Source: Brevibacillus agri
Lineage (GTDB): Bacteria > Bacillota > Bacilli > Brevibacillales > Brevibacillaceae
Direction: 5' to 3'
Assembly: GCF_004117055.1 (NCBI RefSeq)
Contig: NZ_CP026363.1
Span: 3,278,001-3,342,000 of the forward strand
Length of the DNA stretch: 64,000 nt
In this document: positions 44,180 to 53,184 of the stretch, piece after piece
Position numbering within the stretch: position 1 is the stretch's first letter
Layout of the letters: every line of letters begins with the position of its first letter
The notes under the pieces: model-generated
Told to the model about the DNA's origin: nothing
The model's input: the letters and a program-made list of their open reading frames with translations, nothing else
Databases searched by the model: none
Translations under genes and position numbers: made by a program

Positions 44180-45040
44180 CTAGCGCTGGATCAGCTTCAA
44201 GATTTCATACGCAGTCTCTTCCGGCAAGTAGGCTTTCGGATCAATCGGGTAGCCGCGTTCGCGCAAGCGGTACAATATATCGACCGATTCCGGCGTGCCG
44301 ATATGGTGTTCGCGCAACAGCTCCTGATTGCCGAAAATGTGCCGCGGAGTCCCTTCGCAAACGGCTTGCCCGTTAGCCATGACGTACACGCGGTCAGCGA
44401 GCTGCGCGACTTCCTCCATGTTGTGCGAGACGAAGATGACGGTAAGCCCTTCTTCGCGATTCAGCCGTTTGATCCGCTCCAGCAGCTCCAGCCGGGAGCG
44501 CGGGTCCAGTCCGGCTGTCGGCTCGTCGAGCACCAGCACCTTCGGCTGCAGCGACAGGACGCCAGCGAGCGCGACCTTGCGCTTTTGCCCGCCGCTCAGG
44601 GCGTAGGTGGGACGATCCTTCATCTCCTGAAAGTCCAGGCCGACGAGGTCCATCGCCCATTTTACCCGGTTTTTCACCTCTTCCAGCGGCAGTCCCATCT
44701 TGAACGGGCCGTAGGCGACATCGTCTCCGACCAGCTTTTCGAACAACTGGTCCTCGGGGTTTTGGAACACCAGCCCTACTTGCCTGCGCAGCGCCCGGAT
44801 GTCTATTTTCGGCTGGGATACGTCTATGCCGTTCACGATGACCGTCCCTGACTGCGGGCGGATCAGCCCGTTGAAATGCTGGATCAAGGTCGACTTGCCC
44901 GAACCCGTATGCCCGATAATCGCCAGGCATTCGCCCGCGTTCGCCTGCAGGCTGACTTCCTGCAACGCCGCGTGCGCGAGCGGCGTTCCTTGCATGTACA
45001 CATGCGACAGCTTTTGCACATCGACAATCGGTTGCGTCAT
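44180..45040 (-). CDS. ecfA2: ECF transporter ATPase EcfA2
   Basis: A 286-residue ABC ATPase: Walker A IIGHTGSGKSTLIQHFNG, Q-loop VGLVFQNPEDQLFEKLVGDD, signature YALSGGQKRKVALAGVL, Walker B VLVLDEPTAGLDP and switch His in FVSHNMEEVAQLADR. The Q-loop wording and the long C-terminal tail with GTPRHIFGNQELLREHHIG are typical for EcfA2. Its start overlaps the ecfA1 stop by four bases (ATGA). Confidence 0.95.
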   Translation of the reverse strand: MTQPIVDVQKLSHVYMQGTPLAHAALQEVSLQANAGECLAIIGHTGSGKSTLIQHFNGLIRPQSGTVIVNGIDVSQPKIDIRALRRQVGLVFQNPEDQLFEKLVGDDVAYGPFKMGLPLEEVKNRVKWAMDLVGLDFQEMKDRPTYALSGGQKRKVALAGVLSLQPKVLVLDEPTAGLDPRSRLELLERIKRLNREEGLTVIFVSHNMEEVAQLADRVYVMANGQAVCEGTPRHIFGNQELLREHHIGTPESVDILYRLRERGYPIDPKAYLPEETAYEILKLIQR

Positions 45041-45906
45041 GAGCCGCTCGCCTCCGCCTGTCTGACGTACAAACGGTCGACCTCTGCCACCACTTCTGCA
45101 TTGTGGATCAGGTCCGGGGAAAAAGCGGGCAGCTCGGCATGGACGAGCGCGGCTATTCGGCTTGCGTCCGGCACGTCGAGGTGAAGCTCGCGCAGCCTGT
45201 CCTGATGCGCGAACACTTCCCGCGGCGTACCTTCCAGCACGATTTTGCCGCCCTCCATCACGATGACCCGATCCGCCTCCGTCACCTCTGACATGTGGTG
45301 CGTGACGGTCACGATCGTCATTCCTTCGCGGTGCAGCTTGCGGACGACGGCGAGAATGTCCTGCCTGCCGTAGCTGTCCAGCATGCTCGTCGCTTCATCG
45401 AGAACGAGGCATTGCGGTTTCATGGCGAGAATGCCGGCAATCGCGATCCGCTGCTTTTGCCCGCCCGACAGATGGTGCGGCGGCCGATGGCGAAAGGCGC
45501 TCATTCCGACTGCCTCCAGCGCAAAATCGACCCGTTCCCGCATTTCCTCCGCACTCGTCCCGATGTTTTCCAGCCCAAAGGCCACGTCGTCCTCGACGAT
45601 GGTGGCGACAATCTGGTTATCCGGATGCTGAAAGACCATTCCCACGCGGCTTCGCACTTCGTGAATCCGCTCTTTTTCCTTCGTATTGATGCCGTTGACA
45701 AAGACGTTGCCTTCCTTTGGCGTCAAAATGCCGTTGAGGTGTTTGGACAACGTCGATTTCCCGGACCCATTGTGCCCGATAATGGCGACATACTCGCCGG
45801 GATACACTTCAAGGGAGACGTTTTGCAGCACCGGAATCTGCTGATCCTGGCTCACCTGATAGGCAAACGAAACGTTTTCGACACGGATGATCGGTTGTGT
45901 AGACAT
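45037..45906 (-). CDS. ecfA1: ECF transporter ATPase EcfA1
   Basis: A 289-residue ABC ATPase: Walker A IIGHNGSGKSTLSKHLNG, Q-loop VGMVFQHPDNQIVATIVEDD, signature HHLSGGQKQRIAIAGIL, Walker B CLVLDEATSMLD and switch His VTHHMSEVTEADR. The Q-loop and VEDDVAFGLENIG are typical for EcfA1. It is the first gene of the operon; GGAAGGGAGGG precedes the ATG. A perfect sigma-54 promoter lies 46 bases upstream, unusual because most ECF modules are vegetatively expressed beside ribosomal genes. Confidence 0.95.
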   Translation of the reverse strand: MSTQPIIRVENVSFAYQVSQDQQIPVLQNVSLEVYPGEYVAIIGHNGSGKSTLSKHLNGILTPKEGNVFVNGINTKEKERIHEVRSRVGMVFQHPDNQIVATIVEDDVAFGLENIGTSAEEMRERVDFALEAVGMSAFRHRPPHHLSGGQKQRIAIAGILAMKPQCLVLDEATSMLDSYGRQDILAVVRKLHREGMTIVTVTHHMSEVTEADRVIVMEGGKIVLEGTPREVFAHQDRLRELHLDVPDASRIAALVHAELPAFSPDLIHNAEVVAEVDRLYVRQAEASGS

Positions 45907-45951
45907 GTGTTCCCTCCCTTTCCACGGGTGTGCGTCTTATAGCCATATGCA

Positions 45952-45967
45952 AGCAACTCCCGTGCCA
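45952..45967 (-). promoter_or_regulatory. Sigma-54 (-24/-12) promoter of the ecf-peptidase operon
   Basis: TGGCAC-GGGAG-TTGCT on the minus strand matches the sigma-54 consensus TGGCAC-N5-TTGCW at every defined base. It stands between the sigma-54 activator gene and ecfA1. Confidence 0.85.
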
Positions 45968-46020
45968 AGTCATTATGTTTTTAATTTTCTGTAAATTTCA
46001 GACTTCAAAGATGAATCTTC

Positions 46021-46057
46021 TGTTGCAATCCGCATCATTTTCGTTGCTGTTGCAACA
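46021..46057. promoter_or_regulatory. Probable upstream activator site
   Basis: The perfect palindrome TGTTGCAACA (46048-46057) and a second copy TGTTGCAA (46021-46028) lie 55-90 bases upstream of the -24 element, directly after the activator stop codon. Position and symmetry fit an enhancer-binding-protein site. Confidence 0.55.
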
Positions 46058-47359
46058 TCAGTCTACTTCGCCATATTTCTTCATTTTTCTCCACAGAGTC
46101 GTGCGATCCATCCCCAACAACTTCGCTGCCTCGCCCTTGTTTCCTTTTGTCATTTCCAAAACCTTCCTGATTACCTCTGCTTCGTCTTGCTCCTGCTGCC
46201 GGAAGGCGTTGCGCTGGGCGAGCTTTTTCGCCAAAAACAACGTGTCCTCCAGTCCGAGACGGTCGCTTTTGCACAGCAGCACCATGCGTTCGACCACATT
46301 GCGCAGTTCGCGGACATTGCCCGGCCAGTCGTATTGCGCAAGAAACCGGTACACAGACTCGTCCACTCCCTGTAGTCGCCTGTCGCCGCGCTGCGCGATT
46401 TCCTCCATGATCGCCTCCATCAACAGCGGGATGTCTTCCGTGCGCTCGCGCAACGGCGGCAGCTCCAGCGTCAGCACGTTCAGGCGGTAGTACAGGTCCG
46501 AGCGAAACAGCTTTTCCGCCATCAGTTGTTCCAGATTGCGGTTGGTCGCCGCGATAATCCGCACATCGACCGGGACGATCCGCTCGCCGCTGATCCGGCG
46601 CACCTTTTTCTCCTGGAGGACGCGCAGCAGCAACGCCTGGATCGTGATCGACATTTCCCCGATCTCGTCGAGAAACAGTGTTCCGCCGTGCGCCAGCTCG
46701 AACAGGCCGGGCTTCCCGCCTTTGCGCGCGCCTGTAAACGCCCCTTCCTCGTATCCGAACAGCTCGCTTTCCAGCAGGTTTCCGGGGAGCGCGGCGCAAT
46801 TGACCGCGATAAACGGGCCTGTCGCCCGCTGGCTGCTCAAATGAATGCCCTGCGCAAACAGCTCCTTGCCCGTCCCGGTCTCGCCCTGGATCAGCACGGT
46901 GGCATCCGTTCTGGCGAAAGTTTCTGCCCATTCCTTCGCCTCGCGCATCGCTTTGGACTGGCCGACGATATCCTCCAGCCGAAACTTGGCTTCCAGCCCG
47001 CTTTCCATGCTTTGCTTGCGGATGCGCAGCTCCATCTTTTGGATGTCCGTAATTTCCTTGAACGTCGAGACGGCCCCGACGACCTCTCCTTCCACCACGA
47101 TCGGCAGTCGGTTGATGATGATTTGCCGATTCAGGACGGTGGCGATGTCGCCGATTTCTTTTTTTCCGGTTGCCAAAATGCGCAGCATGTCCGAATTGGG
47201 GATGTAGCGGGTAATTTTCTCCCCGACGACGTTTGGCGGCAAGCCGAGTATTTCCGTCGCGTTCTGGTTGACCCAAATGATCGTATAGTCGTGGTCGACC
47301 GCGATAATGCCGTCATGCGAGGCGTCGAGGATCGCCTGAATGTGAATGTCGCCGATCAT
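46058..47359 (-). CDS. Sigma-54-dependent activator with PAS sensor domain
   Basis: A 433-residue enhancer-binding protein. A PAS domain (about 5-105: [20 protein letters not shown]) is followed by the AAA+ domain with Walker A GETGTGKE (159-166), the sigma-54 contact loop GAFTGA (206-211), Walker [13 protein letters not shown] and the arginine-finger region [20 protein letters not shown]. The C-terminal Fis-type helix-turn-helix is [19 protein letters not shown]. The start overlaps the stop of the small membrane protein (ATGA). It very probably drives the sigma-54 promoter immediately downstream, in response to a metabolite or redox signal sensed by PAS. Confidence 0.94.
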   Translation of the reverse strand: MIGDIHIQAILDASHDGIIAVDHDYTIIWVNQNATEILGLPPNVVGEKITRYIPNSDMLRILATGKKEIGDIATVLNRQIIINRLPIVVEGEVVGAVSTFKEITDIQKMELRIRKQSMESGLEAKFRLEDIVGQSKAMREAKEWAETFARTDATVLIQGETGTGKELFAQGIHLSSQRATGPFIAVNCAALPGNLLESELFGYEEGAFTGARKGGKPGLFELAHGGTLFLDEIGEMSITIQALLLRVLQEKKVRRISGERIVPVDVRIIAATNRNLEQLMAEKLFRSDLYYRLNVLTLELPPLRERTEDIPLLMEAIMEEIAQRGDRRLQGVDESVYRFLAQYDWPGNVRELRNVVERMVLLCKSDRLGLEDTLFLAKKLAQRNAFRQQEQDEAEVIRKVLEMTKGNKGEAAKLLGMDRTTLWRKMKKYGEVD

Positions 47360-47610
47360 TTTCCTGCCTCCCCTTCCTCCGCCCGGTCCAGCATGACAGC
47401 CACTTCGGCTGGCGGCTTTCTCGCCCGGCGTCTCGTCTTGCGCTTCTTTTTGCGCAGCGCAAACAAAGCCGCAAGCATGAGTCCGAGCGTCGCGAGCTGA
47501 ATCGGCTGGGACAGCTTCGCCTGGACCCAGCCGCTCATGCCGAGCAGATGGAACAGGACGGCCATGTAAAGAAGAATCGATGCGAGATTTTGCGCGTTCA
47601 CTCTTGTCAC
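47356..47610 (-). CDS. Small two-helix membrane protein coupled to the sigma-54 activator
   Basis: An 84-residue protein with two hydrophobic segments (about 8-27, [19 protein letters not shown]; about 36-53, [17 protein letters not shown]), a very basic cytoplasmic stretch ([15 protein letters not shown]) and an acidic tail ([15 protein letters not shown]). No family recognised. Its stop overlaps the activator start, so the two are translationally coupled. It may tether or inform the activator, or have an unrelated envelope role. Confidence 0.72.
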   Translation of the reverse strand: MTRVNAQNLASILLYMAVLFHLLGMSGWVQAKLSQPIQLATLGLMLAALFALRKKKRKTRRRARKPPAEVAVMLDRAEEGEAGK

Positions 47611-47637
47611 TCCTGTCTGGCCTTATCGGATGGGAGA

Positions 47638-47680
47638 AGAAAAACTCCCGTGAAGCCAGGATGAGTAGCTCCACAGGAGT
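47638..47680 (-). terminator. Terminator after the first GNAT gene
   Basis: ACTCCTGTG pairs with CACGGGAGT on the minus strand, followed by TTTTTC. Confidence 0.65.
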
Positions 47681-47704
47681 GTCGGTTCGTGCTGTCTGAT
47701 TCGT

Positions 47705-48376
47705 TTAGATCGGGAGAAGCTCTACGCTTTCCTTGCTCTCAAGCTCTGCCACCATGTCCAGCCACGCTTGCGGCTTTTGCGGCAGCACGGCGTAATAGCG
47801 TTTGAGGAAAGTGACGATCAACTCTGCCTCCAGGCTCGTCTGCTCTTCATTCGTCGGCATGAAGCCAAGGTCCAGCCCCGATACGGCCTCGCCATCGTTT
47901 TGCCAGGATGGGTGCACATAGGCGATATTCGTGCGCTTGTAGCCCAGGTGGGAGAGAACTTCGCGGCGCACGAACGGGTCCATCGGCTTGATGCCGCCAA
48001 AGCTGTGCTCCTCCACGCGGTACGGATCGTAAATTTCGGCAAACATGCCGTACAGCTCCTTGCCGTTTTCCTTTGCAAGCGCGAGCAGGTCTTTTTGCCG
48101 CTCTCTCGCCAGAAAACGGCCTACGCCAAGCCCTTCCCGCCCGATAATCGTAAAGTCGGTCATCGCGACGTTCAGGTCGGGATAGTAACGGTATTCGGTG
48201 GCTCCGACTACTTCTCCTTCATGTACCGCGACAAACACGCGAATGCCCGGGTCTTCGAGCGGCTCTTTCCACAGGTCGTAGTCCAAAACCTCTTCTGGCG
48301 GGAAAACTTCCTGCATCAAACGGTGCATTTTCGCAAACAGCGGGTTGTCAATATGTTGAATGCGTACAAATTCCAT
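47705..48376 (-). CDS. GNAT-family acetyltransferase
   Basis: A 223-residue GNAT-fold protein. The N-terminal half fits the fold (MHRLMQEVFPPEEVLDYDLW, GIRVFVAVHEGEVVGATEYR), with the CoA region GREGLGVGRFLARERQKDLL and then YGMFAEIYDPYRVEEHSFGG. It is longer than typical GNATs and has an unfamiliar C-terminal third. It lies 48 bases after the second GNAT gene on the same strand, within the nitrilase-GNAT-GNAT group. A terminator follows. Substrate unknown; joint work with the nitrilase is inferred. Confidence 0.82.
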   Translation of the reverse strand: MEFVRIQHIDNPLFAKMHRLMQEVFPPEEVLDYDLWKEPLEDPGIRVFVAVHEGEVVGATEYRYYPDLNVAMTDFTIIGREGLGVGRFLARERQKDLLALAKENGKELYGMFAEIYDPYRVEEHSFGGIKPMDPFVRREVLSHLGYKRTNIAYVHPSWQNDGEAVSGLDLGFMPTNEEQTSLEAELIVTFLKRYYAVLPQKPQAWLDMVAELESKESVELLPI

Positions 48377-48424
48377 CGGGATCCATCCTCCTGAGCGTGA
48401 GAAAATCGGTGTATCGTCTGTCGC

Positions 48425-49099
48425 CTAGCGTGCCAGAAACGGGTTTTTCCACTCCATCAGCACGGCGTAGTTGCGGGACTCTTCGTCCTCCAAATAGTTC
48501 GGCACAATTTGCACGGGCACACGGCCACAGCGCATGAGAAACGTGATCACCGGGTCTTTGACCTCTCCGGCGACCACGCGCTCGACGTATTGCTCTGGCG
48601 TCCACTCGCCAGCGTAGCGGCCGTAACCAGGCATTCTGCCGCCGCCCAAGAGCCGCTTCAAGCCTTTTTGCACGACCAGCTCGTACATCGCCTGCATCAT
48701 GAGCTGTCCGAGTCCGAGCTTGCGGTGACTCGGCCGGATGCAAATGTCGACGATGTACAGCGTGTCCCCGTCCGGATCGTGGTTGCGGATGTAGCCGTTG
48801 TCGGTCACATCCGCCCACTGGTGCTCCGGGTGCGCTGGATCGAACGGCACGAGCAGCCCGGTCATCGAGCCGGCCAGCACGCCGTCCACCTCCACGCAAA
48901 TCGCGCCCTCGGGAAACAGCGTAATGTGGTTGGTGAGCTGCTCCTGGTTCCACCACAGCTCGGATGGAAACGGCGGCGGGAAGCTTTCCGCCTGAATCTG
49001 GATCAGCTCGAAAAAGTCGGAGCGGTTGTAGTTGCGGATGACGGCCTTGCGCGGCTTGTCCCCTTCAAACACATACAGCTCTTTGCGGTACATATCCAT
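48425..49099 (-). CDS. GNAT acetyltransferase, partner of the nitrilase-type hydrolase
   Basis: A 224-residue GNAT protein with RNYNRSDFFELIQIQAESFP, the acetyl-CoA site DICIRPSHRKLGLGQLMMQA, and a characteristic tail LLGGGRMPGYGRYAGEWTPE, FLMRCGRVPVQIVPNYLEDE and ESRNYAVLMEWKNPF. In many bacteria these same segments form the N-terminal half of a single ~510-residue GNAT-carbon-nitrogen hydrolase protein. Here the two halves are separate genes 21 bases apart, which supports a joint function on one amide-containing substrate. Confidence 0.88.
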   Translation of the reverse strand: MDMYRKELYVFEGDKPRKAVIRNYNRSDFFELIQIQAESFPPPFPSELWWNQEQLTNHITLFPEGAICVEVDGVLAGSMTGLLVPFDPAHPEHQWADVTDNGYIRNHDPDGDTLYIVDICIRPSHRKLGLGQLMMQAMYELVVQKGLKRLLGGGRMPGYGRYAGEWTPEQYVERVVAGEVKDPVITFLMRCGRVPVQIVPNYLEDEESRNYAVLMEWKNPFLAR

Positions 49100-49120
49100 C
49101 CTCCGTCCGTTCGCGGTATG

Positions 49121-49978
49121 CTAGCTCCAATCGGGATACAGGTCTGTGCGACGGTCGCGCCAGGTGGTGACCGAGCCTTTTTCCCGCACCTCGTACAAAA
49201 GCGACAGGTCGAGATCGGCGGTCACGAGCATGTCCTGGTTGATTTCGCCCTCGGCGAGCACTCCGCGAGGCGGGAACGGCACATCGTTCGGCGTCAAAAT
49301 CGCGGCCTGCCCGAAGTTGGCACGCATAAAGTCGACGGTCGGCAGCGAGCCTACCGTCCCTGTCAGAACGACGTACACCTGGTTTTCGATCGTGCGCGCA
49401 TGGCTCGTGTAGCGCACGCGGTGGAAAGCGTGGCGGTCGTCGGTGCAGGACGGACAGAAAATGACGTCCGCTCCGCGCGCCTTGGCGATGCGCACCCACT
49501 CGGGGAACTCGATGTCGTAGCAAATAATCAGCGCGACCTTGCCTTTGTCGGTCTCGAAAATTTGCAGCGAGTCGCCCGCGCCCATGTTCCAGCCTTTGAC
49601 TTCCCATGGCGTGATGTGGATTTTCTTTTGCTGGCCCACCCGTCCGTCCGGATAGAACAAAAAGGCGGTGTTGTACAGCTTGCCGTTTTCCTCGATAATG
49701 TGCGTGCCGCCGATGAGGTGCATGTCGTACTTGGCCGCGAGGGAAGAAAACAACTGCACATACCGCTCGGTGAACGACGGCAGTGCCGTGATCGGCAAAG
49801 CATTTCCGTGTTCGTCGCCGATGGACATGAGTTGGGTAGTAAACAATTCAGGAAACAGCAAAAACTCGGCGTCGTACTCCTGGGCGTTTCGGACGTAGTG
49901 CTCAACCTGATTTGCAAAATCTTCAAAGCTATGTATCGTATGCAGATGGTACTGCACTGCTGAGACACGCATTTTCAT
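49121..49978 (-). CDS. Carbon-nitrogen hydrolase (nitrilase superfamily)
   Basis: A 285-residue hydrolase with the Glu-Lys-Cys triad: LLFPELFTTQL (Glu), QKKIHITPWEVKGW (Lys) and VALIICYDIEFPEWVR (Cys). It matches the C-terminal half of the fused GNAT-hydrolase proteins, with HARTIENQVYVVLTGTVGSL and ADLDLSLLYEVREKGSVTTW. It hydrolyses a non-peptide C-N bond (amide, carbamyl or similar) of unknown substrate. First gene of the three-gene group with the two GNATs. Confidence 0.92.
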   Translation of the reverse strand: MKMRVSAVQYHLHTIHSFEDFANQVEHYVRNAQEYDAEFLLFPELFTTQLMSIGDEHGNALPITALPSFTERYVQLFSSLAAKYDMHLIGGTHIIEENGKLYNTAFLFYPDGRVGQQKKIHITPWEVKGWNMGAGDSLQIFETDKGKVALIICYDIEFPEWVRIAKARGADVIFCPSCTDDRHAFHRVRYTSHARTIENQVYVVLTGTVGSLPTVDFMRANFGQAAILTPNDVPFPPRGVLAEGEINQDMLVTADLDLSLLYEVREKGSVTTWRDRRTDLYPDWS

Positions 49979-50083
49979 GGCATTCTTCCTTCCTTTTTTC
50001 CATATGCCTAAAATATATCAAAAATGATCGAGAAAGTCTCTCTTGCAATATGCCGCACAGCAAACTTGGCCAAAGGCAACAGA

Positions 50084-50120
50084 AGAGTCACCTGCCCCTT
50101 CGGACAGGCGACTCTTTTTC
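50084..50120. terminator. Terminator between the nitrilase promoter and the carbamoylase operon end
   Basis: AGAGTCACCTG (50084-50094) pairs with CAGGCGACTCT (50105-50115), followed by T5 on the plus strand. Confidence 0.65.
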
Positions 50121-50257
50121 GGTCAACAAACGCGGAAATGCTCTCGCCAAAAAAAACGGGGGTGCAGCAATGTACTTCGTGACCGGGCGACTGACCGCCT
50201 TCATGCAGCGAAACACCGTCCCGCTGGGAGTTGCGCGCGAGTACCGGCAGAAGCTTT

Positions 50258-51526
50258 TTACATGCCGCTGTTCGTGCCGCTCATGCGCAAGGCCGTCTTG
50301 TACAGCAGCTCCGTCCCGAGCGCGATGTCTTCATAGGTGGAAAATTCCTGCGGATTATGGCTGATCCCGTCCTTGCAGCGGACAAAAATCATGCCGTAGT
50401 CGCACACGTACGAAAGAGCCAGCGCATCGTGGAACGGGCCGCTCATCAGTTCGCGGGCGGAAATGCCCAGCGCACGGCTCTCCTCGTGCATGATCGCCTT
50501 GATCCAGTCCGCGCAATAGCGCGGGTCGCTGTTCGTGTCCTCCGTAATCGTGTACTGCAAGCCGCCCTCTGCCGCCGCACGAGCAATCGCCTCGCGCAGC
50601 GCTTTTTCCCGCTCGTCCCGCCGCACGAGATCAATGTCGCGCAAATCGACGGAAAAGCGCACCCGCTCAGGGATGATGTTGCGGGAATCCGGGAACACCT
50701 CCAGGTGGCCTACCGTGCCTACCGTCGGCGCCTCCGGGTCTAGCCGGGCCAGCTCGTTTACCGCGAGAATGACTTTGGCCGCTCCGACCAGCGCGTCTTT
50801 GCGCATCGGCATCGGCACCGATCCGGCATGTCCGGCAAAGCCCGTCAACTCGACCGTCCACCACAGCGGGCCCGAGATCGCCGACACGATGCCGATCGGC
50901 TCGTTGGCATCGTCGAGAACTGGCCCTTGCTCGATGTGCAGCTCCAGATACGCGCCGATGCTGCCTGCGGGATAGACCGATTCGGCCAGGCGCTCGGGGT
51001 CGCAGCCGAACGCTGCGAGCGCCTCCCTGCGCGTCACGCCGCTTTTGTCGGTGCGCTCCAGGTCTTGCGGGTCGAGCTGCCCGAGGATTCCTTTTGAGCC
51101 GAACAAGCCTTTTTGAAAACGGCAGCCTTCCTCGTCGCAAAACGCCACTACCTCAATCGGCTGCTTGGGGACGATGCCTTGCTCGCGCAGCGTCTGGGCG
51201 ACCTCCAGACCGCCCAATACGCCGATTACGCCGTCATACCTGCCGCCGTACGGCTGGGAATCAATATGCGAGCCGATCATCAGGACGGGCGCATCCGGGT
51301 TTTGGCCAGCCAGTCGCCCGATCAGGTTGCCGAAGTGGTCCAGCCGGGCAGACAGCCCCGCTTCCTCCATCCAGGAGCGCACCAGCTCCACGCCAGCGCG
51401 ATCCTCCGGGGACAGGGCCAGCCGACATACGCCCGTCTCGCCGATTTTCCCGATCTGGGCCAAAGCTTCGATCCGCTTTCGCAGCCGCTCTTCGTTGATC
51501 GTAAGCACTCTCGCTTTTACGTTCAT
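50258..51526 (-). CDS. Zinc hydrolase, N-carbamoyl-L-amino-acid hydrolase/allantoate amidohydrolase type
   Basis: A 422-residue M20-like enzyme of the HyuC/AllC group. Metal-site and family motifs: MIGSHIDSQPYGGRYDGVIG (His, Asp), EVVAFCDEEGCRFQKGLFGS (Glu-Glu), ELHIEQGPVLDDANEPIGIV (His-Glu), GFAGHAGSVPMPMRKDAL and the C-terminal LMSGPFHDALAL and CKDGISHNPQEFS. It removes a carbamoyl (ureido) group from amino acids or allantoate-like compounds, releasing ammonia and carbon dioxide. It overlaps the upstream amidohydrolase stop by four bases and is last in the operon. Confidence 0.92.
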   Translation of the reverse strand: MNVKARVLTINEERLRKRIEALAQIGKIGETGVCRLALSPEDRAGVELVRSWMEEAGLSARLDHFGNLIGRLAGQNPDAPVLMIGSHIDSQPYGGRYDGVIGVLGGLEVAQTLREQGIVPKQPIEVVAFCDEEGCRFQKGLFGSKGILGQLDPQDLERTDKSGVTRREALAAFGCDPERLAESVYPAGSIGAYLELHIEQGPVLDDANEPIGIVSAISGPLWWTVELTGFAGHAGSVPMPMRKDALVGAAKVILAVNELARLDPEAPTVGTVGHLEVFPDSRNIIPERVRFSVDLRDIDLVRRDEREKALREAIARAAAEGGLQYTITEDTNSDPRYCADWIKAIMHEESRALGISARELMSGPFHDALALSYVCDYGMIFVRCKDGISHNPQEFSTYEDIALGTELLYKTALRMSGTNSGM

Positions 51527-53145
51527 GCCTTCAAAACCTCCTCATCCTGACTTTGGTAAACGATCTTGCCGTCAATCATCGTCTGTTCGACCTTCAGTTC
51601 TTTGATGCGCTCGTGCGGGTGGGACAAAATGTTGCCGTTCAGCACCACGAGATCGGCCAGCTTGCCCGGCTCAATGCTGCCCTTGATCCCCTCCTCGAAG
51701 CTGGCGTACGCGCCGTTCCAGGTGAACATGCGGATCGCTTCCATGACGGTGACGCGCTGGTTGGTCCCGACTGGCTGGCCTGTTTTGCTCCGGCGGTTGA
51801 CCGCGGCGTGAATGCCGATCAGCGGGTTGAAATCGGTCACCGGGCAGTCCGATGCCCCTGCCGCGATGATGCCAAGATCAGCCTGCCCGCGCGCGGGAAA
51901 CATGTGCCCGACCCGTTCCCCGATGTTTTTGACGTACGAATCGCCGTGATCGTAAATGAACGCCGGGTTCGGGATCGGCACAACGCCCAGTCGGGCCATT
52001 CGCGCAAGCAAGTCCGGCGACGAGACGCCCGCATGCTCGATCCGGTGGCGGTGGTTCTTACGCGGATGCGCGGCCAGCGCGGTTTCAAAGCAGGTCAAGA
52101 GCATGTCGATTGCGCGATCCCCCTGGGCATGCGCGGTAATCTGAAAGCCTTTGGCATGTGCCTCTCCCAAAATCGTATTCAACTCGTCCTGTTCGTAGTA
52201 GAGAATTCCGCAATCGCCGGGACGGCTGTCAAACGGCTCGCGCATCGCCATCGTCGGCGCAATGCTCGCTCCATCGGTAAACACCTTCGCCGGGCCGATG
52301 CGAAAGCGCTCGTCGCCCGTTCCCGTGACCATTCCCGCGTCGATCATCCGCCGCACGAAGTCCTCCGACTGATTCAGGGCGCAAATGATCGCGTAAATGC
52401 GCACCTTGACGTCGCCTGCCTGCACCGCCTTTTGCATCGCCCGATAGTTATCCGGCCCGTACCCGCCTGCGTCGTGAACGCTGGTGATGCCAGCCGCCAC
52501 AAAGTCTTCGGAGGCGAGGCGCAGCCCCTCTTTGTACTCCGCTTCGGAAAAAGCGGCCAGCTCAAACATTTTCATGTGGGCCGTCTCGACCAAAAAGCCT
52601 GTCAATTCGCCCTGCCCATCGCGGTCGATCCGGCCGCCCTGCGGGTCCGGCGTCTGTTTGTCGTAGCCGGCGCGCTCCAATGCCCGGCTGTTTGCGACAC
52701 TGTGGTGGGCGCACGTCCGCATGACGAAGATCGGATGCTTGCCCGACACCGCATCCAGTTCGGCACGGGTCGGATAGCGCTGCTCGATCATCAAGTTTTC
52801 GTCGAACCCGCACGCTCTCACCCATTCGCCCTCCGGCGTTGTTTCCGCCCGCTCCCTGAGCGCCGCGAGCAGTTCCTCGATCGAGCGGATGCCGCGCGCC
52901 TTGCAGTCCACGCCGAGCTTGTTCGTGCCGTAGATCGTGATGTGCAAGTGCGCGTCGATAAAGCCGGGCAAAAGGCTTTTGCCTTGCAGGTCGATGATGT
53001 TTGTCTCTGGCTCGATCAGCTTTTTGATCTGTTCGGTTGTGCCGACAGCGACAATCCGGTTGCCTTTGATCGCGACCGCTTCTGCGATCCGGTCCTGCGC
53101 ATCCACGGTCACCACATGTCCATTGAGAAAAACGGTATCTGCCAT
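51523..53145 (-). CDS. Amidohydrolase of the YtcJ group
   Basis: A 540-residue metal-dependent amidohydrolase. An N-terminal beta-sandwich is followed by the barrel with the metal motif PGFIDAHLHITIYGTNK, then RTCAHHSVANSRALERAGYD, SVHDAGGYGPDNYRAMQ, QITAHAQGDRAIDMLLT, HRIEHAGVSSPDLLAR and GASDCPVTDFNPLIGIHAAV. The group includes N-substituted formamide deformylases and related exoenzymes. The gene lies 39 bases after the sodium symporter and overlaps the carbamoylase gene, so import and two-step hydrolysis of one nitrogen compound is likely. Confidence 0.92.
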   Translation of the reverse strand: MADTVFLNGHVVTVDAQDRIAEAVAIKGNRIVAVGTTEQIKKLIEPETNIIDLQGKSLLPGFIDAHLHITIYGTNKLGVDCKARGIRSIEELLAALRERAETTPEGEWVRACGFDENLMIEQRYPTRAELDAVSGKHPIFVMRTCAHHSVANSRALERAGYDKQTPDPQGGRIDRDGQGELTGFLVETAHMKMFELAAFSEAEYKEGLRLASEDFVAAGITSVHDAGGYGPDNYRAMQKAVQAGDVKVRIYAIICALNQSEDFVRRMIDAGMVTGTGDERFRIGPAKVFTDGASIAPTMAMREPFDSRPGDCGILYYEQDELNTILGEAHAKGFQITAHAQGDRAIDMLLTCFETALAAHPRKNHRHRIEHAGVSSPDLLARMARLGVVPIPNPAFIYDHGDSYVKNIGERVGHMFPARGQADLGIIAAGASDCPVTDFNPLIGIHAAVNRRSKTGQPVGTNQRVTVMEAIRMFTWNGAYASFEEGIKGSIEPGKLADLVVLNGNILSHPHERIKELKVEQTMIDGKIVYQSQDEEVLKA

Positions 53146-53184
53146 GTTGCTTCCCCCATTCGTTTTTTCACGTTGCGTTGCGCG

